64,000 nt of DNA from WTGJ01 sp965237765 (GTDB lineage: Bacteria > Chloroflexota > Anaerolineae > Aggregatilineales > Phototrophicaceae), in the NCBI GenBank assembly GCA_965237765.1, contig OZ250157.1:1178001-1242000 (forward strand), given 5' to 3'. Of the stretch, positions 52,075 through 60,706 are shown in pieces. The notes beneath the pieces are model-generated. The model saw nothing but the letters and a program-made list of their open reading frames with translations, was not told the origin of the DNA and searched no databases. The stretch's first letter is position 1, and the number at the start of each line of letters is the position of its first letter. A program made the position numbers and the translations under genes.

Positions 52075-53999
52075 CATTCCCCCAGCCATTCCACGCGCAC
52101 GTAATACGCGCCGACGCGCAGGCCGCCTTCGCCATGAAAGCGGGTGCCGGCACTTCGCGGCCCCAAGAAGCGGGCGCTGAGGCGATAATCGCCCAGCGGG
52201 CAGGCGCAGGTGGAAGCGCGCCTCTTCGGTCGCGCCGGGGGACCAACGGCTGGCGCCGGCGGCTGCCGCGCAGGAGAGGCAGCGGCCGGCCGGTCTTCGC
52301 CGGTCTCCGCCCGCAATTCCAGCTCGGCGCTGCGGATGGGCAGGGCCGCGCCGCCGCGATACCAATGATGCCACTCCGGCGCGATCCATTCCGCGCGCCA
52401 GGGCACGTCGTCACCATCGATACCGGCCGTGAGCGCGAGCCGTCCCTTTGCGGCCGTAAGAAGCGCGAGCCGTCCCTTTGCGGCCGTAAGAAGCGCGAGC
52501 CGTCCCTTCGCGGCCGTAAGAAGTGGGTGGCCGGCGTCTTCGGGCCAGCGGCGCAGCGCGAATTGGTAGCGGCCCGCCCGCACTACGCGCACTTCCCAAT
52601 AGCCCTCGCCCCGGTGGCCGGCGCGGATATGCCCCTGGTGCCAGGGGCAATCGCTCGCTTCGTTGCGCCAATCATGCGCGCTCAGCGTTGTCGCCACTTC
52701 ATCACCGAGCGCGATGGGCACGTTGCGCGCCGCTTGCTGGCTGACGATCGCCCACCATTCCTCATATGCCGCCCGCAAGCGCGCCACTTCGGTCGGGTGT
52801 TGCGCCGCGAGGTCGCGCCGCTGCTCACGGTCGGCGCGAATGTCATAGAGCTTCGCGCCGTCAATCAGGCGCCAGCGGTCGCTCATCACGGCCGATTGGC
52901 GCCACTTGACGGGCTCCGTGAGGCGCTGCGAATCGGTAACCAGCGTGCGCTCCGGCCAGGCCGCGGCGGCGTCACGCAGGATGGGAACGAGGCTGCGCCC
53001 ATGCCAGGAGAGCGCGCGCGGGGTGGGCACGTTGCAGAGCTCGAGCAGGGTAGGCATCACGTCGATATGCGCGCAGAGCGTATCGGTATCGCGCCCGCCG
53101 CATAGCGCGCCGCGGGGATAGCGCAGGAAGAAAGGAACGCGATGACCGCCATCGTAAGGAGAGCCTTTGCCGCCGCGCAAGCCAGCGTTGTAGCCTTCCC
53201 GCAGGAAGCCCGCCGCATCGAAGCGGGCGCCAGCGGCGGTGCCGTTGTCCGTCATGAAAATGAGGATGGTATCTTCTTCCAGCGCCAGCTCGCGCAGGGT
53301 GGCGCGGAGACGGGCGAAATTTTCATCCAAATTGGCGATCATGCCGTAGAAGTTGGCGCGGCGCGCGCTCATCAGCGAGCGATAGGGCGCGGCGTATGGT
53401 GGAGGCACGTTGAAGGGGGAGTGCGGCGCGTTCGGTGCCAGGTAACAGAAAAAGGGCTGGTGTGCGCTGGCCATACGGGAGAGAAAGGCGCGCGCCTCAG
53501 CAAACCAGACGTCGGTGCAATAGCCGGCGAAGCGACGCGGCTGGCCATTGACGGAATACACATCGTCGAAATAGTCGTTGCCCCAGGCATCCGGCGTTTG
53601 CCCGATCCCGCCGCCGCCATGGGTTACGCATTCGTCAAAGCCGCGATCGCCCGGGCGGTAGGGCGGATTGTCGCCGAGGTGCCACTTGCCGAAGATGGCG
53701 GTGCGGTAACCGGCGGCGCGCAGGGCATCGGCCAGCGTCACTTCCCCTTCGCGCAGCAAGGAACGCCCGCCGATGGTATGCCAGACGCCGGTGCTGTTGG
53801 CGTAGTGGCCGGTGAGCAAACCGGCGCGGGTCGGCGCGCAGGTCGGGCCTACGTGGAAATCGCGCAGGCGGACGGCATCAGCATAGAAGTCATCGAGCGC
53901 GGGCGTGCGCAGCCAGGGGTTGCCGGTGCAGCCCAGGTCGCCATAGCCCTGGTCATCGGTGATGACGAGCACGATATTCGGTCGTCGCGTGTACGACAT
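52074..53999 (-). CDS. type I sulfatase carrying repeat-encoded insertions
   Basis: 641 residues. Metal site LVITDDQGYGDLG, formylglycine motif TCAPTRAGLLTGH (Cys54), FGKWHLGDNPPYRPGDRGF, second metal site FMTDNGTAAG and LRGGKGSPYDGG. It is paralogous to the frameshifted enzyme at 7590-9337. The C-terminal beta region is interrupted by thirty residues (LTAAKGRLAL three times) from three repeat units, and by FLGPRSAGTRF from another unit near the end. Between about 52196 and 52290 the better-conserved reading (GASRWSPGATEEARFHLRLP) lies in another frame, implying two compensating shifts. No signal peptide. Confidence 0.85.
   Translation of the reverse strand: MSYTRRPNIVLVITDDQGYGDLGCTGNPWLRTPALDDFYADAVRLRDFHVGPTCAPTRAGLLTGHYANSTGVWHTIGGRSLLREGEVTLADALRAAGYRTAIFGKWHLGDNPPYRPGDRGFDECVTHGGGGIGQTPDAWGNDYFDDVYSVNGQPRRFAGYCTDVWFAEARAFLSRMASAHQPFFCYLAPNAPHSPFNVPPPYAAPYRSLMSARRANFYGMIANLDENFARLRATLRELALEEDTILIFMTDNGTAAGARFDAAGFLREGYNAGLRGGKGSPYDGGHRVPFFLRYPRGALCGGRDTDTLCAHIDVMPTLLELCNVPTPRALSWHGRSLVPILRDAAAAWPERTLVTDSQRLTEPVKWRQSAVMSDRWRLIDGAKLYDIRADREQRRDLAAQHPTEVARLRAAYEEWWAIVSQQAARNVPIALGDEVATTLSAHDWRNEASDCPWHQGHIRAGHRGEGYWEVRVVRAGRYQFALRRWPEDAGHPLLTAAKGRLALLTAAKGRLALLTAAKGRLALTAGIDGDDVPWRAEWIAPEWHHWYRGGAALPIRSAELELRAETGEDRPAAASPARQPPAPAVGPPARPKRRASTCACPLGDYRLSARFLGPRSAGTRFHGEGGLRVGAYYVRVEWLGE
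52139..52172. repeat. single repeat unit near the sulfatase 3' end
   Basis: GCGGGTGCCGGCACTTCGCG plus GCCCCAAGAA. It encodes FLGPRSAGTR in the sulfatase frame, between ARF and FHGEGGLRVG. Confidence 0.75.
52433..52522. repeat. three exact tandem repeat units inside a sulfatase gene
   Basis: Three 30-bp copies of GCGCGAGCCGTCCCTTTGCG plus GCCGTAAGAA (third with TTCGCG), head to tail with no spacer. In the sulfatase frame they give LTAAKGRLAL three times. The near-identity of the units implies recent amplification. Confidence 0.9.
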
Positions 54000-54054
54000 T
54001 CGCGGAGCCTTTCTGCGCCAGAGTCACCGAGAGAAACGTCATACCATATCCTGA

Positions 54055-54083
54055 TTCTACCTGTAATATCTACAACGGTAGAA
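54055..54083 (+). promoter_or_regulatory. leader hairpin upstream of xpt-guaA
   Basis: Perfect 7-bp stem TTCTACC (54055-54061) / GGTAGAA (54077-54083) with a 15-base loop, 30 bases before the xpt start. It may be a protein-binding site or RNA element. The conserved core of the purine riboswitch is not present. Confidence 0.4.
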
Positions 54084-54112
54084 CTTCCGACAATTGGGAC
54101 GGGGGTATTCAC

Positions 54113-54697
54113 ATGCATCGCCTGCGCGAAGCCATTGCCCGCGGCGGGGAAAACCTCGGCAACGGCATCCTCAAGATCGACCACATCCTCAACCATCAGA
54201 TCGACCCGGGCCTGATGACGGAAATGGGACACGAGCTGGGCGCGCGCTTTCAAGATTTCGCGGTGGAGCGCATCCTGACCGCCGAGATTTCCGGCATCGC
54301 CCCCGCTCTGGCCACCGCGATGGTACTGGATGTGCCAATCGTCTATGCCCGCAAGAAAAAGCCCATCACGATGTCCGGCGCGGTCTACTTGGAAACCGCC
54401 CCCAGTCGCACCAAAGGCGGGGAGGTCTCGCTGCTCGTCGCCGTCGAATTTTTGCCGCCCGGCGAGCGTGTGCTGATCATCGACGATTTCCTCGCCAGCG
54501 GTCAGACGATGGGGGCGCTCGCCAAAATGGTGCGCGGCGCGCGGGCGACCCTCGTGGGCATCGGAGTGGTGGTCGAGAAGCGATTTGAGGGCGGGCGCGC
54601 CTGGCTCCAGCAGGCGGGTTATGCGGATGTGCCCGTCGAAGCCTTGGCGACCATCACCAGCATGGATGATGGCCAGATCACGCTGGCCAAGGATTAA
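54113..54697 (+). CDS. xpt: xanthine phosphoribosyltransferase
   Basis: 194 residues closely resembling Bacillus-type Xpt: KIDHILNHQIDPGLMTEMG, the TAEISGIAPALATAM region, YARKKKPIT, and the PRPP-binding motif VLIIDDFLASGQ (120-131). It salvages xanthine to XMP in the cytoplasm. The ATG at 54113 follows GGGACGGGGG. The gene is 6 bases upstream of guaA, which converts XMP to GMP, so the pair forms a two-step salvage operon. Confidence 0.9.
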   Translation: MHRLREAIARGGENLGNGILKIDHILNHQIDPGLMTEMGHELGARFQDFAVERILTAEISGIAPALATAMVLDVPIVYARKKKPITMSGAVYLETAPSRTKGGEVSLLVAVEFLPPGERVLIIDDFLASGQTMGALAKMVRGARATLVGIGVVVEKRFEGGRAWLQQAGYADVPVEALATITSMDDGQITLAKD

Positions 54698-54703
54698 CGC
54701 GCC

Positions 54704-56353
54704 ATGAGTGACCCGCGCGCGGGCGGTATCGCCATCCTTGATTTCGGTTCCCAATATACGCAACTCATCGCCCGCCGCGTCCGCGAGCAGGGGGTATACG
54801 CAGCCGTGTTGCCCTGGGATACGGACGAGACGACTCTGCGCCAGCATGCGCCACGCGGCCTGGTTCTCTCCGGCGGGCCGCGCAGCGTCTACGAGGAAGG
54901 CGCGCCCTCTTTGCCGCCGAGCGTCCTCGCGAGCAGGCTGCCCGTGCTCGGAATTTGCTATGGCTTGCAGCTGCTGGCGGCGGCGCTGGGCGGGGAAGTT
55001 GCGCCCGCGAGTGAGCGAGAATATGGCCGTGCGCAAATCGAACGCAGGGGCCGGAGCGCTCTATTCGCGGAATTGCCCGATGAGCTGGTCGTATGGATGT
55101 CCCATGGCGACCGACTGGCGCGCGCGCCCGCCAGCTTTCGCACGCTCGCGCAAACGGCGAATTCGCCCTATGCGGCCATTGGCGACGAGGGGCGCGGCCT
55201 ATACGGCCTGCAATTCCACCCGGAGGTTGCGCATACGCCGCAGGGGAGGGCCATCCTGCGCAATTTCATCTTCGCGATATGTGGCTGCCGGGGCGGTTGG
55301 TCGCCAGCGAGTTTCATCGCGGACGCGCTGAGCGCGATTCGGGCGCGCGTGGGCGAGGAGCGGGTATTGCTCGGGCTCAGCGGCGGGGTGGATAGCGCGG
55401 TTACGGCATCTCTGCTACAGCGCGCGGTGGGCGACCAGCTGACGGCGATCTTCGTGGATAACGGTTTGCTGCGCGCGGGGGAAAGGGAAGAGGTGTGCGA
55501 GGCCTTTGGTGGCCTGGGGAATCTCCAGTTGGAAGTGGTGGATGCGCGCGCCAAATTTCTGGGCGCGCTGCGGGGAATCACCGATCCGGAACAGAAGCGC
55601 AAGGTAATCGGGGCCGTATTCATCGATTGTTTCGCCGAGGCGGCGCGCGCGGCCGAAGCAGAGCAGGATGCACGCTCCTTGCGGCGTCTTGCGGCTGCGA
55701 AGTGCCAGCACGCGCCGCAAAGTGCCGGCACGCGCTTCTTACGGCCGCGAAGTGCCGGCACGCGCTTCCTGGCGCAGGGGACCATCTACCCGGACATCAT
55801 CGAGAGCGCGGCCAGTAGCGCGGCGGCGCGAAGCATCAAGAGTCACCACAATGTCGGCGGTCTGCCGGCGGATTTGCAATTCGAGTTGATCGAGCCGCTG
55901 AGCGACCTCTTCAAGGATGAGGTGCGGGCGGTGGGAGAGGAGCTGGGGCTGCCGGCGGAATTCGTGTGGCGGCAACCCTTCCCGGGGCCGGGTCTGGCGG
56001 TGCGCTGCCTAGGCGAAGTGAGCGAGGAGCGGCTCGTGAAACTGCGGGCCGCCGACGCGATCTTTCGCGCCGAGCTGGGGCGCGAAGGCTTGCTGCGGCG
56101 GGGCACTGCTCAGGCCTTCGCGGTGCTCCTGCCCGTCCGCAGTGTCGGCGTGCAGGGTGATATGCGCAGTTGGGAAGAAGTCGTCGCCCTGCGCGCGGTC
56201 ACGAGCGAAGATTTCATGACGGCGGATTGGGCGCGTTTGGATGCGTCATTGCTGGCGCGGGTCAGCGAACGCATCGTGAACGAAGTGCGCGGCGTGAACC
56301 GCGTGGTCTATGACATCACGAGCAAACCGCCGGGGACGATCGAGTGGGAGTAG
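54704..56353 (+). CDS. guaA: GMP synthase (glutamine-hydrolysing) with a repeat-encoded internal insertion
   Basis: 549 residues, about 30 longer than usual. Class-I amidotransferase domain with nucleophile Cys85 (GICYGLQ), His172 and Glu174 (FHPEV). ATP-pyrophosphatase domain with P-loop SGGVDS (226-231), then the dimerisation domain ending KPPGTIEWE. Residues ~323-354 (RSLRRLAAAKCQHAP...PRSAGTR) are foreign: they interrupt the normally continuous stretch between the EA-rich helix and FLAQGTIYPDIIESAAS, and are encoded by three concatenated repeat units in frame. As the gene is normally important for guanine synthesis, the insertion is presumably tolerated in a surface loop. Confidence 0.92.
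   Translation: MSDPRAGGIAILDFGSQYTQLIARRVREQGVYAAVLPWDTDETTLRQHAPRGLVLSGGPRSVYEEGAPSLPPSVLASRLPVLGICYGLQLLAAALGGEVAPASEREYGRAQIERRGRSALFAELPDELVVWMSHGDRLARAPASFRTLAQTANSPYAAIGDEGRGLYGLQFHPEVAHTPQGRAILRNFIFAICGCRGGWSPASFIADALSAIRARVGEERVLLGLSGGVDSAVTASLLQRAVGDQLTAIFVDNGLLRAGEREEVCEAFGGLGNLQLEVVDARAKFLGALRGITDPEQKRKVIGAVFIDCFAEAARAAEAEQDARSLRRLAAAKCQHAPQSAGTRFLRPRSAGTRFLAQGTIYPDIIESAASSAAARSIKSHHNVGGLPADLQFELIEPLSDLFKDEVRAVGEELGLPAEFVWRQPFPGPGLAVRCLGEVSEERLVKLRAADAIFRAELGREGLLRRGTAQAFAVLLPVRSVGVQGDMRSWEEVVALRAVTSEDFMTADWARLDASLLARVSERIVNEVRGVNRVVYDITSKPPGTIEWE
55671..55770. repeat. compound repeat inserted in frame in guaA
   Basis: Roughly three reverse-orientation units with the order CTTGCGGCGTCTTGCGGCTG, CGAAGTGCCAGCACGCGCCG, CAAAGTGCCGGCACGCGCTT and CTTACGGCCGCGAAGTGCCG. 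The same order occurs at 60737-60834 and, degraded, at 7041-7148. Its length preserves the reading frame. Confidence 0.9.
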
Positions 56354-56367
56354 GACTACAGAGCGAG

Positions 56368-57426
56368 TCATTTACCCAGAGACCAGCGCCGCGCCACTTC
56401 ATCCAGCGCGGCGATATCCTGTGGTGCCAGGCGGCCATCGGGTAAGGGGGCGCAATTGAGCAATAGGTTAGCGCCCGCTGCTTGAGCGCGGCGCCGCAAG
56501 GCGAGCACTTCGTCTGCGCTGCGGTGGCGCGATGCGGCGTTGGCGCCCCAGGCAATCGGATCGACGAGCATCGTCGTGTTCAGCTCGACCAACGTGGCCG
56601 GATGCGCTTCGATCTGCCCGCGTTTTTCGGCGGAATCACCCGAATCGGGCAGGCGGTGTTCGGGCGTGAAGAAATCTTCCGTGCCGAGCAAACCCTGCTT
56701 GTAGGCAATGAGGGCGTGGGGGCTTTGCTGGCGGATGGCGGCGTAGAGCTCGGCAACGCGCATGCGCGCCGCGCCGTCGGGGAGGCTGAGCGGGACGGCG
56801 ACGCCATCCAGCCAGATGCCGGCGGTTTGTGGGAAGCGCGCGAACAGCTCGGCGATTTGCGCGCGCATGAAGTTGAGATATTGCGCGAGGTCATGCGCGG
56901 CGCCCGTGGCGTAGCGCGGCTCCGGTGGGTCGTAGGCAGGGCGCGCCTGCCCGCCCCATTCATCGTTATTGGGCGCGTGCGGATGCCGCCAATCGCGCCC
57001 GTGCGAATAATAGAGGAAGAAGCCGAGCGCTTCGTCTTCGCAGGCGGCGGCGAGTTCGGCGACCAGGTCGCGAGCGGCGGGCGTGTTGCCGCTGTGGAAG
57101 TCCGTATGCGCGCTGCGCCAGAGGCAGAAACTGTCGTGGTGGCGCGTGGTGAGAGTGATATAGCGCATGCCCCAGCGGCGCGCGCGTTGGGCGATAGCAG
57201 CGGCGTCGAAAGCCTGAGCGGTGAAGCGATCGGCCAGGCGCTCGTATTCGGCGACGGAGATGCGCTCGCGCAATTGTACCCATTCGTGACGTTCCAGGAG
57301 GGAATAGAGGCCGTAATGTAAGAAGAGGCCATAGCCGGCCTGGCGAAACCAGGCGCGGTTGGCTTCCCGTGGATTAGCGAGAAAGGCGGCGGCGTGGTCC
57401 GCCAGATAGCGCGGAGTGGTGAGCAT
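56368..57426 (-). CDS. GH29 alpha-L-fucosidase
   Basis: 352 residues of the GH29 catalytic barrel without the usual C-terminal beta domain. GYGLFLHYGLYSL, YITLTTRHHDSFCLW (His96-His97) and the nucleophile Asp207 in AGIWLDGVAV. GH29 enzymes remove terminal L-fucose, and some relatives act on L-galactose; sequence alone does not decide. There is no signal peptide, consistent with cytoplasmic trimming of imported oligosaccharides. The ATG at 57426 lies 15 bases from a long repeat array occupying the normal promoter position. Confidence 0.85.
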   Translation of the reverse strand: MLTTPRYLADHAAAFLANPREANRAWFRQAGYGLFLHYGLYSLLERHEWVQLRERISVAEYERLADRFTAQAFDAAAIAQRARRWGMRYITLTTRHHDSFCLWRSAHTDFHSGNTPAARDLVAELAAACEDEALGFFLYYSHGRDWRHPHAPNNDEWGGQARPAYDPPEPRYATGAAHDLAQYLNFMRAQIAELFARFPQTAGIWLDGVAVPLSLPDGAARMRVAELYAAIRQQSPHALIAYKQGLLGTEDFFTPEHRLPDSGDSAEKRGQIEAHPATLVELNTTMLVDPIAWGANAASRHRSADEVLALRRRAQAAGANLLLNCAPLPDGRLAPQDIAALDEVARRWSLGK

Positions 57427-57440
57427 GATGGGTGGATTGT

Positions 57441-57655
57441 AGCGCGTGCCGGCACTTCGCGGCCATAAGAAGCGCGTGCCGGCATGGCCGTAAGAAGCGC
57501 GTGCGGGCACTTCGCGGCCGTAAGAAGCACGTGCGGCACTTCGCGGCCGCAAGAAGCGCGTGCCGGCACTTCGTGGCCGCAAGAGGCGCGTGCCGGCTCC
57601 TATGCGGCCGCAAGAAGCGCGTGCCGGCACTTCGCGGCCGTAAGAAGCGCGTGTC
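57441..57655. repeat. array of about seven and a half repeat units between divergent genes
   Basis: Units start near 57441, 57471, 57496, 57526, 57555, 57585 and 57616, with a partial at 57646. Lengths are 25-31 bp with small internal deletions and cores varying between GTGCCGGCAC, GTGCGGGCAC and GTGCCGGCTCC. It fills the space between the GH29 start and the SDR leader. Confidence 0.92.
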
Positions 57656-57820
57656 CGAGACGGTCGATGGCTGAACAAGGGATGCGAGCGCACGACAGAG
57701 GTGAGCGGGCCAGATGTATTTTGTCGGGCAATGCTCTATATTCCTGTTGCAAGGTGCCGGTAGATTCTCCATTTCTACGAGAGCGCCAAAGCAGCAACCC
57801 ATTACTGGAAGGGGAAAACC

Positions 57821-58614
57821 ATGGCAAACGAACTGGAATTCGCCAGGGTAAGGTCGTCGTCGTCACCGGCTCGGCGGGTGGCATCGGCTGGGAGATCCTG
57901 CAGCAATTCGTCAATCGGGGCGCGCGCGGCGTGATGAGCGATATCGATGAAGAGCTCGGGCGGCCGCGCGCGGAGGCCATGGGGGAACGCGTGAGCTTCT
58001 GCAAAGCCGATGTCCGGGACGAAGCGCAGATCGATGCGCTGGTCGAGCATTGCGTTGCGGAGCATGGGCGGCTGGATGTCTGGGTGAACAACGCCGGGGT
58101 TGGCGTGCATACCCTGGCGGTGGATACGACGCTGGAAGATTTCGAGTTGCAAGTGGACGTGCAGCTGATCGGGGCCTTTTTGGGGGCGCGGGCGGCAGCG
58201 CGGCAAATGATAGCCCAGGGCGGCGGCGGGCGCGTCATCAACATCGGCTCCTCGGCGGCGCGCAACGCGCGCAAAGGCGCCGCTTCCCATTGCAGCGCCA
58301 AGGCCGGCGGCGCCATGTTGTCTCAGGTGCTGGCGCTCGAATGGGGTGAACATGGCATCACCGTCAACATGGTCAGCCCGGGACTCACCAACAGCTGGCC
58401 GACCACGCGCTATGAAGGGCCGAGCGCAGAATACCGCCGGAACTTCCTGCGGATGGTGCCGGCCGGGCGGCTGGGGAAACCGGAGGAGATCGCCGCGGCT
58501 TGCGTCTTCCTGGCGACGGACGGCGCCGCCTTCATCACCGGGCATGAGCTGGTGGTCGATGGCGGCTATGGCGCGGGCAAGCTTTCGGTGCACGCCGACA
58601 CGATCATGGAATAG
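57821..58614 (+). CDS. short-chain dehydrogenase with early frameshift and altered active site
   Basis: About 263 residues. GGAAGGGG and ATG (57821) open MANELEF, then a one-base shift within ~25 bases is needed to reach RQGKVVVVTGSAGGIGWEIL, the SDR nucleotide-binding motif. NNAGVG, SSAARNARKGAASHCSAKAGG and the C-terminal ELVVDGGYG follow. The catalytic YxxxK reads H-C-S-A-K: the Tyr position is His (CAT), which would abolish ordinary SDR catalysis unless this too is an error (TAT). The substrate is unknown. The stop is at 58612-58614. Confidence 0.65.
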
Positions 58615-58641
58615 TTGCCCGTTGGGGAAACCACTCCGCCC

Positions 58642-59833
58642 GATGAGCGATCGGGGCAGCGAGAAACTGCGCATCATCATCGCGCTCCTTTATTATCTGC
58701 CACACAACACTGGATTGACCTTGCATGTCCAGCGCGTGGCGGAGGAGCTGGCGCGGCGTGGGCATCGAAGTGACGGTGCTCTCGGCGCGTTTCCGAAGCG
58801 ACTCTGCCGAGTGATGAAGTGATCAACGGCGTGCGCGTGCGGCGCCTGTGGCCTTTGCCCTTGCATATCAGCCGCGGCATGCTGACTGCCCGGCTATCCC
58901 TGGGCGGCGGCGCGGCTCATTAAAGAGCACGACCTGCTCTGGGTGCATACCCCGCTGTTGGAGACGGCTTTGCTGGGCTGGTTGGCGGAGCGCGCCGGGC
59001 GGCCCCTCGTCGTCACGCACCATGGCGATCTCGATCCTCTCGTCCAGTCGCTTGAACCGCTTGATTCCGCTACGATGTTCCGCCTCTATACCTATATGGC
59101 GCGGCGGGCGAAGCGCCTGTTCGCGCTATAGCGAAGATTACGCCGCACATTCCTATTACCTGCGCCCTTTCGCTGAGAAAGTGCTCCGTAATCAACCCGC
59201 CGGTCCAGATCTACCAGTGAACCGCAAGAAGAGCGCGCGCAGCGCCTTACGCGCGGAATGGGCGCCTGAAAACGGCCCCGTCATCGGCTACTGCGGCCGC
59301 TTCGTCGAAGAAAAGCGGCCCGATTTACTGCTGCGCGCCCTGGAGAGTCATCAACGAACGCTATCCCAATATCGCGTATCGTCTTCGCTGGCGAAATACA
59401 GATAAATTACGAGGATTTCTGGCAGCGCACCCAGGTCCTGCGCGAGCGATATGCAGGGGCAACTGCGCTTCCTCGGGCAGCTTCAGGGCGATCCGCAAGA
59501 CGCTGGCCAATTTCTACGCCGCCTGCGACGTGCTGGCCCTAACCAGCGACACCGAATGTTTCAGCCCTCGTGCAGGTCGAGGCGATGCTTTGCGGCACGC
59601 CGGTAGCGATGCACGGATATCACCGGGTGGGCGTGTTCCCGTGCAGGTCACTGGCATGGGCCGGCTCGCGCGGTAGGGCAATTGGCGCTCTATTGGCGAG
59701 AACATCCTGGCCGATGCTGGCAGGAGCCGGACGCGCTATCAGAAACCGCGCGCGCACGATCAGAAGCCAATTATTCTTTTGACGCAGACCGATGGGCAAT
59801 TATGAGCGACACTTCCGCGAATCGCTTCGGTAA
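58642..59833 (+). pseudogene. GT4-type glycosyltransferase, many frameshifts
   Basis: The protein can be followed through all three frames: LRIIIALLYYLPHNTGLTLHVQ, GVRVRRLWPLPLHISRGMLT, DLLWVHTPLLETALLGWLAE, VTHHGDLDPLVQSLEP, ENGPVIGYCGRFVEEKRPDL, FYAACDVLAL, ALVQVEAMLCGTPV, ending NYERHFRESLR at TAA 59831-59833. This is a GT-B glycosyltransferase (GT4) making surface glycans. At least six shifts are needed, and most are repaired by deleting one or two bases (for example GGAGAGTC for GGAAGTC). Confidence 0.7.
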
Positions 59834-59884
59834 AGCACCGACGCGCGCACGCTTCGGCCCACCAGTCGCCTCCGACTGGATCAC

Positions 59885-60706
59885 ATGACGCGCAACGAGG
59901 CGGATATGGCCTTTCGCAAGCGCGTGCGTACCGTCTTTGAATGGCTGCCGCCGCGCTCCGGCGCGCGCATCCTGGAGGCGGGCTGCGGGCGCGGCTTTTA
60001 CTTGCAGATGTATCGGCACCTGAGCGATTGCCCGCTCGTGGGGGCGGAGCTGGATGGCGAAATCCTGCTTAAGACGCGCCGCAACGTGCGCCATCTACCG
60101 CGCCTGATGCTCAACCAGACCGACGTCACGCGCCTGCCTTATGCGGCGGGCAGTTTCGATGGCGTCATCCTCACAGAGGTGCTGGAGCACATCCCGGATG
60201 ACTTGGCCGCCCTGCGAGAAATCTGGCGCGTGCTGAAACCAGGTGGGCGCGTCGCCATCACCGTGCCCCACGCCAATTACCCCTTCTTCTGGGACCCGGT
60301 CAACAAAACGCTCGAGGCGCTCTTCGACCGGCCGATTCGCTCCGGGCCGCTGGCGGGTATCTGGGCCAACCACGAGCGCCTCTACGAGCGGGACGAGCTG
60401 CGCGCGCGCGTGGCCGCGGCCGGCTTCATGGTGCGGGCGGAGCGCGCTTTCACGCACCATTCTTTCCCCTTCATCCACAACCTGGTCTATGGCCTGGGCA
60501 AGCCGCTGCTCGAATCCGGGCTGCTGCCCGCTGGCATGGCGAACGCCGTCGACCGCACCGCCTTCGAACAGCCAGATGGCAGCGCACTCAACCCCTTCCG
60601 ACTGGGCATCCGCCTGCTGAATTGGTTCGACCGCCACAACCAGCTGGATGAGCCGGCCGGCCGCGCGACGGTCAACCTGGCGATCCTGGGTGAGAAAACC
60701 GCTTGA
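59885..60706 (+). CDS. SAM-dependent methyltransferase (type 11)
   Basis: 273 residues. SAM motif I ILEAGCGRGFYLQMY, motif II region LPYAAGSFDGVILTEVLEHI, post-motif LREIWRVLKPGGRVAITVPH. It probably methylates a lipid-linked sugar or polyprenyl intermediate, given glycosyltransferases on both sides. The start ATG at 59885 is 51 bases after the GT4 stop. Its TGA overlaps the TTG start of the next frame. Confidence 0.85.
   Translation: MTRNEADMAFRKRVRTVFEWLPPRSGARILEAGCGRGFYLQMYRHLSDCPLVGAELDGEILLKTRRNVRHLPRLMLNQTDVTRLPYAAGSFDGVILTEVLEHIPDDLAALREIWRVLKPGGRVAITVPHANYPFFWDPVNKTLEALFDRPIRSGPLAGIWANHERLYERDELRARVAAAGFMVRAERAFTHHSFPFIHNLVYGLGKPLLESGLLPAGMANAVDRTAFEQPDGSALNPFRLGIRLLNWFDRHNQLDEPAGRATVNLAILGEKTA

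Noticed and set aside
54000..54112. Purine riboswitch upstream of xpt-guaA
   Set aside because: The conserved junction words (such as the U-rich GUUUCUACC-type segment with its paired loops) are not all present in the right order; only a simple 7-bp hairpin is supported.
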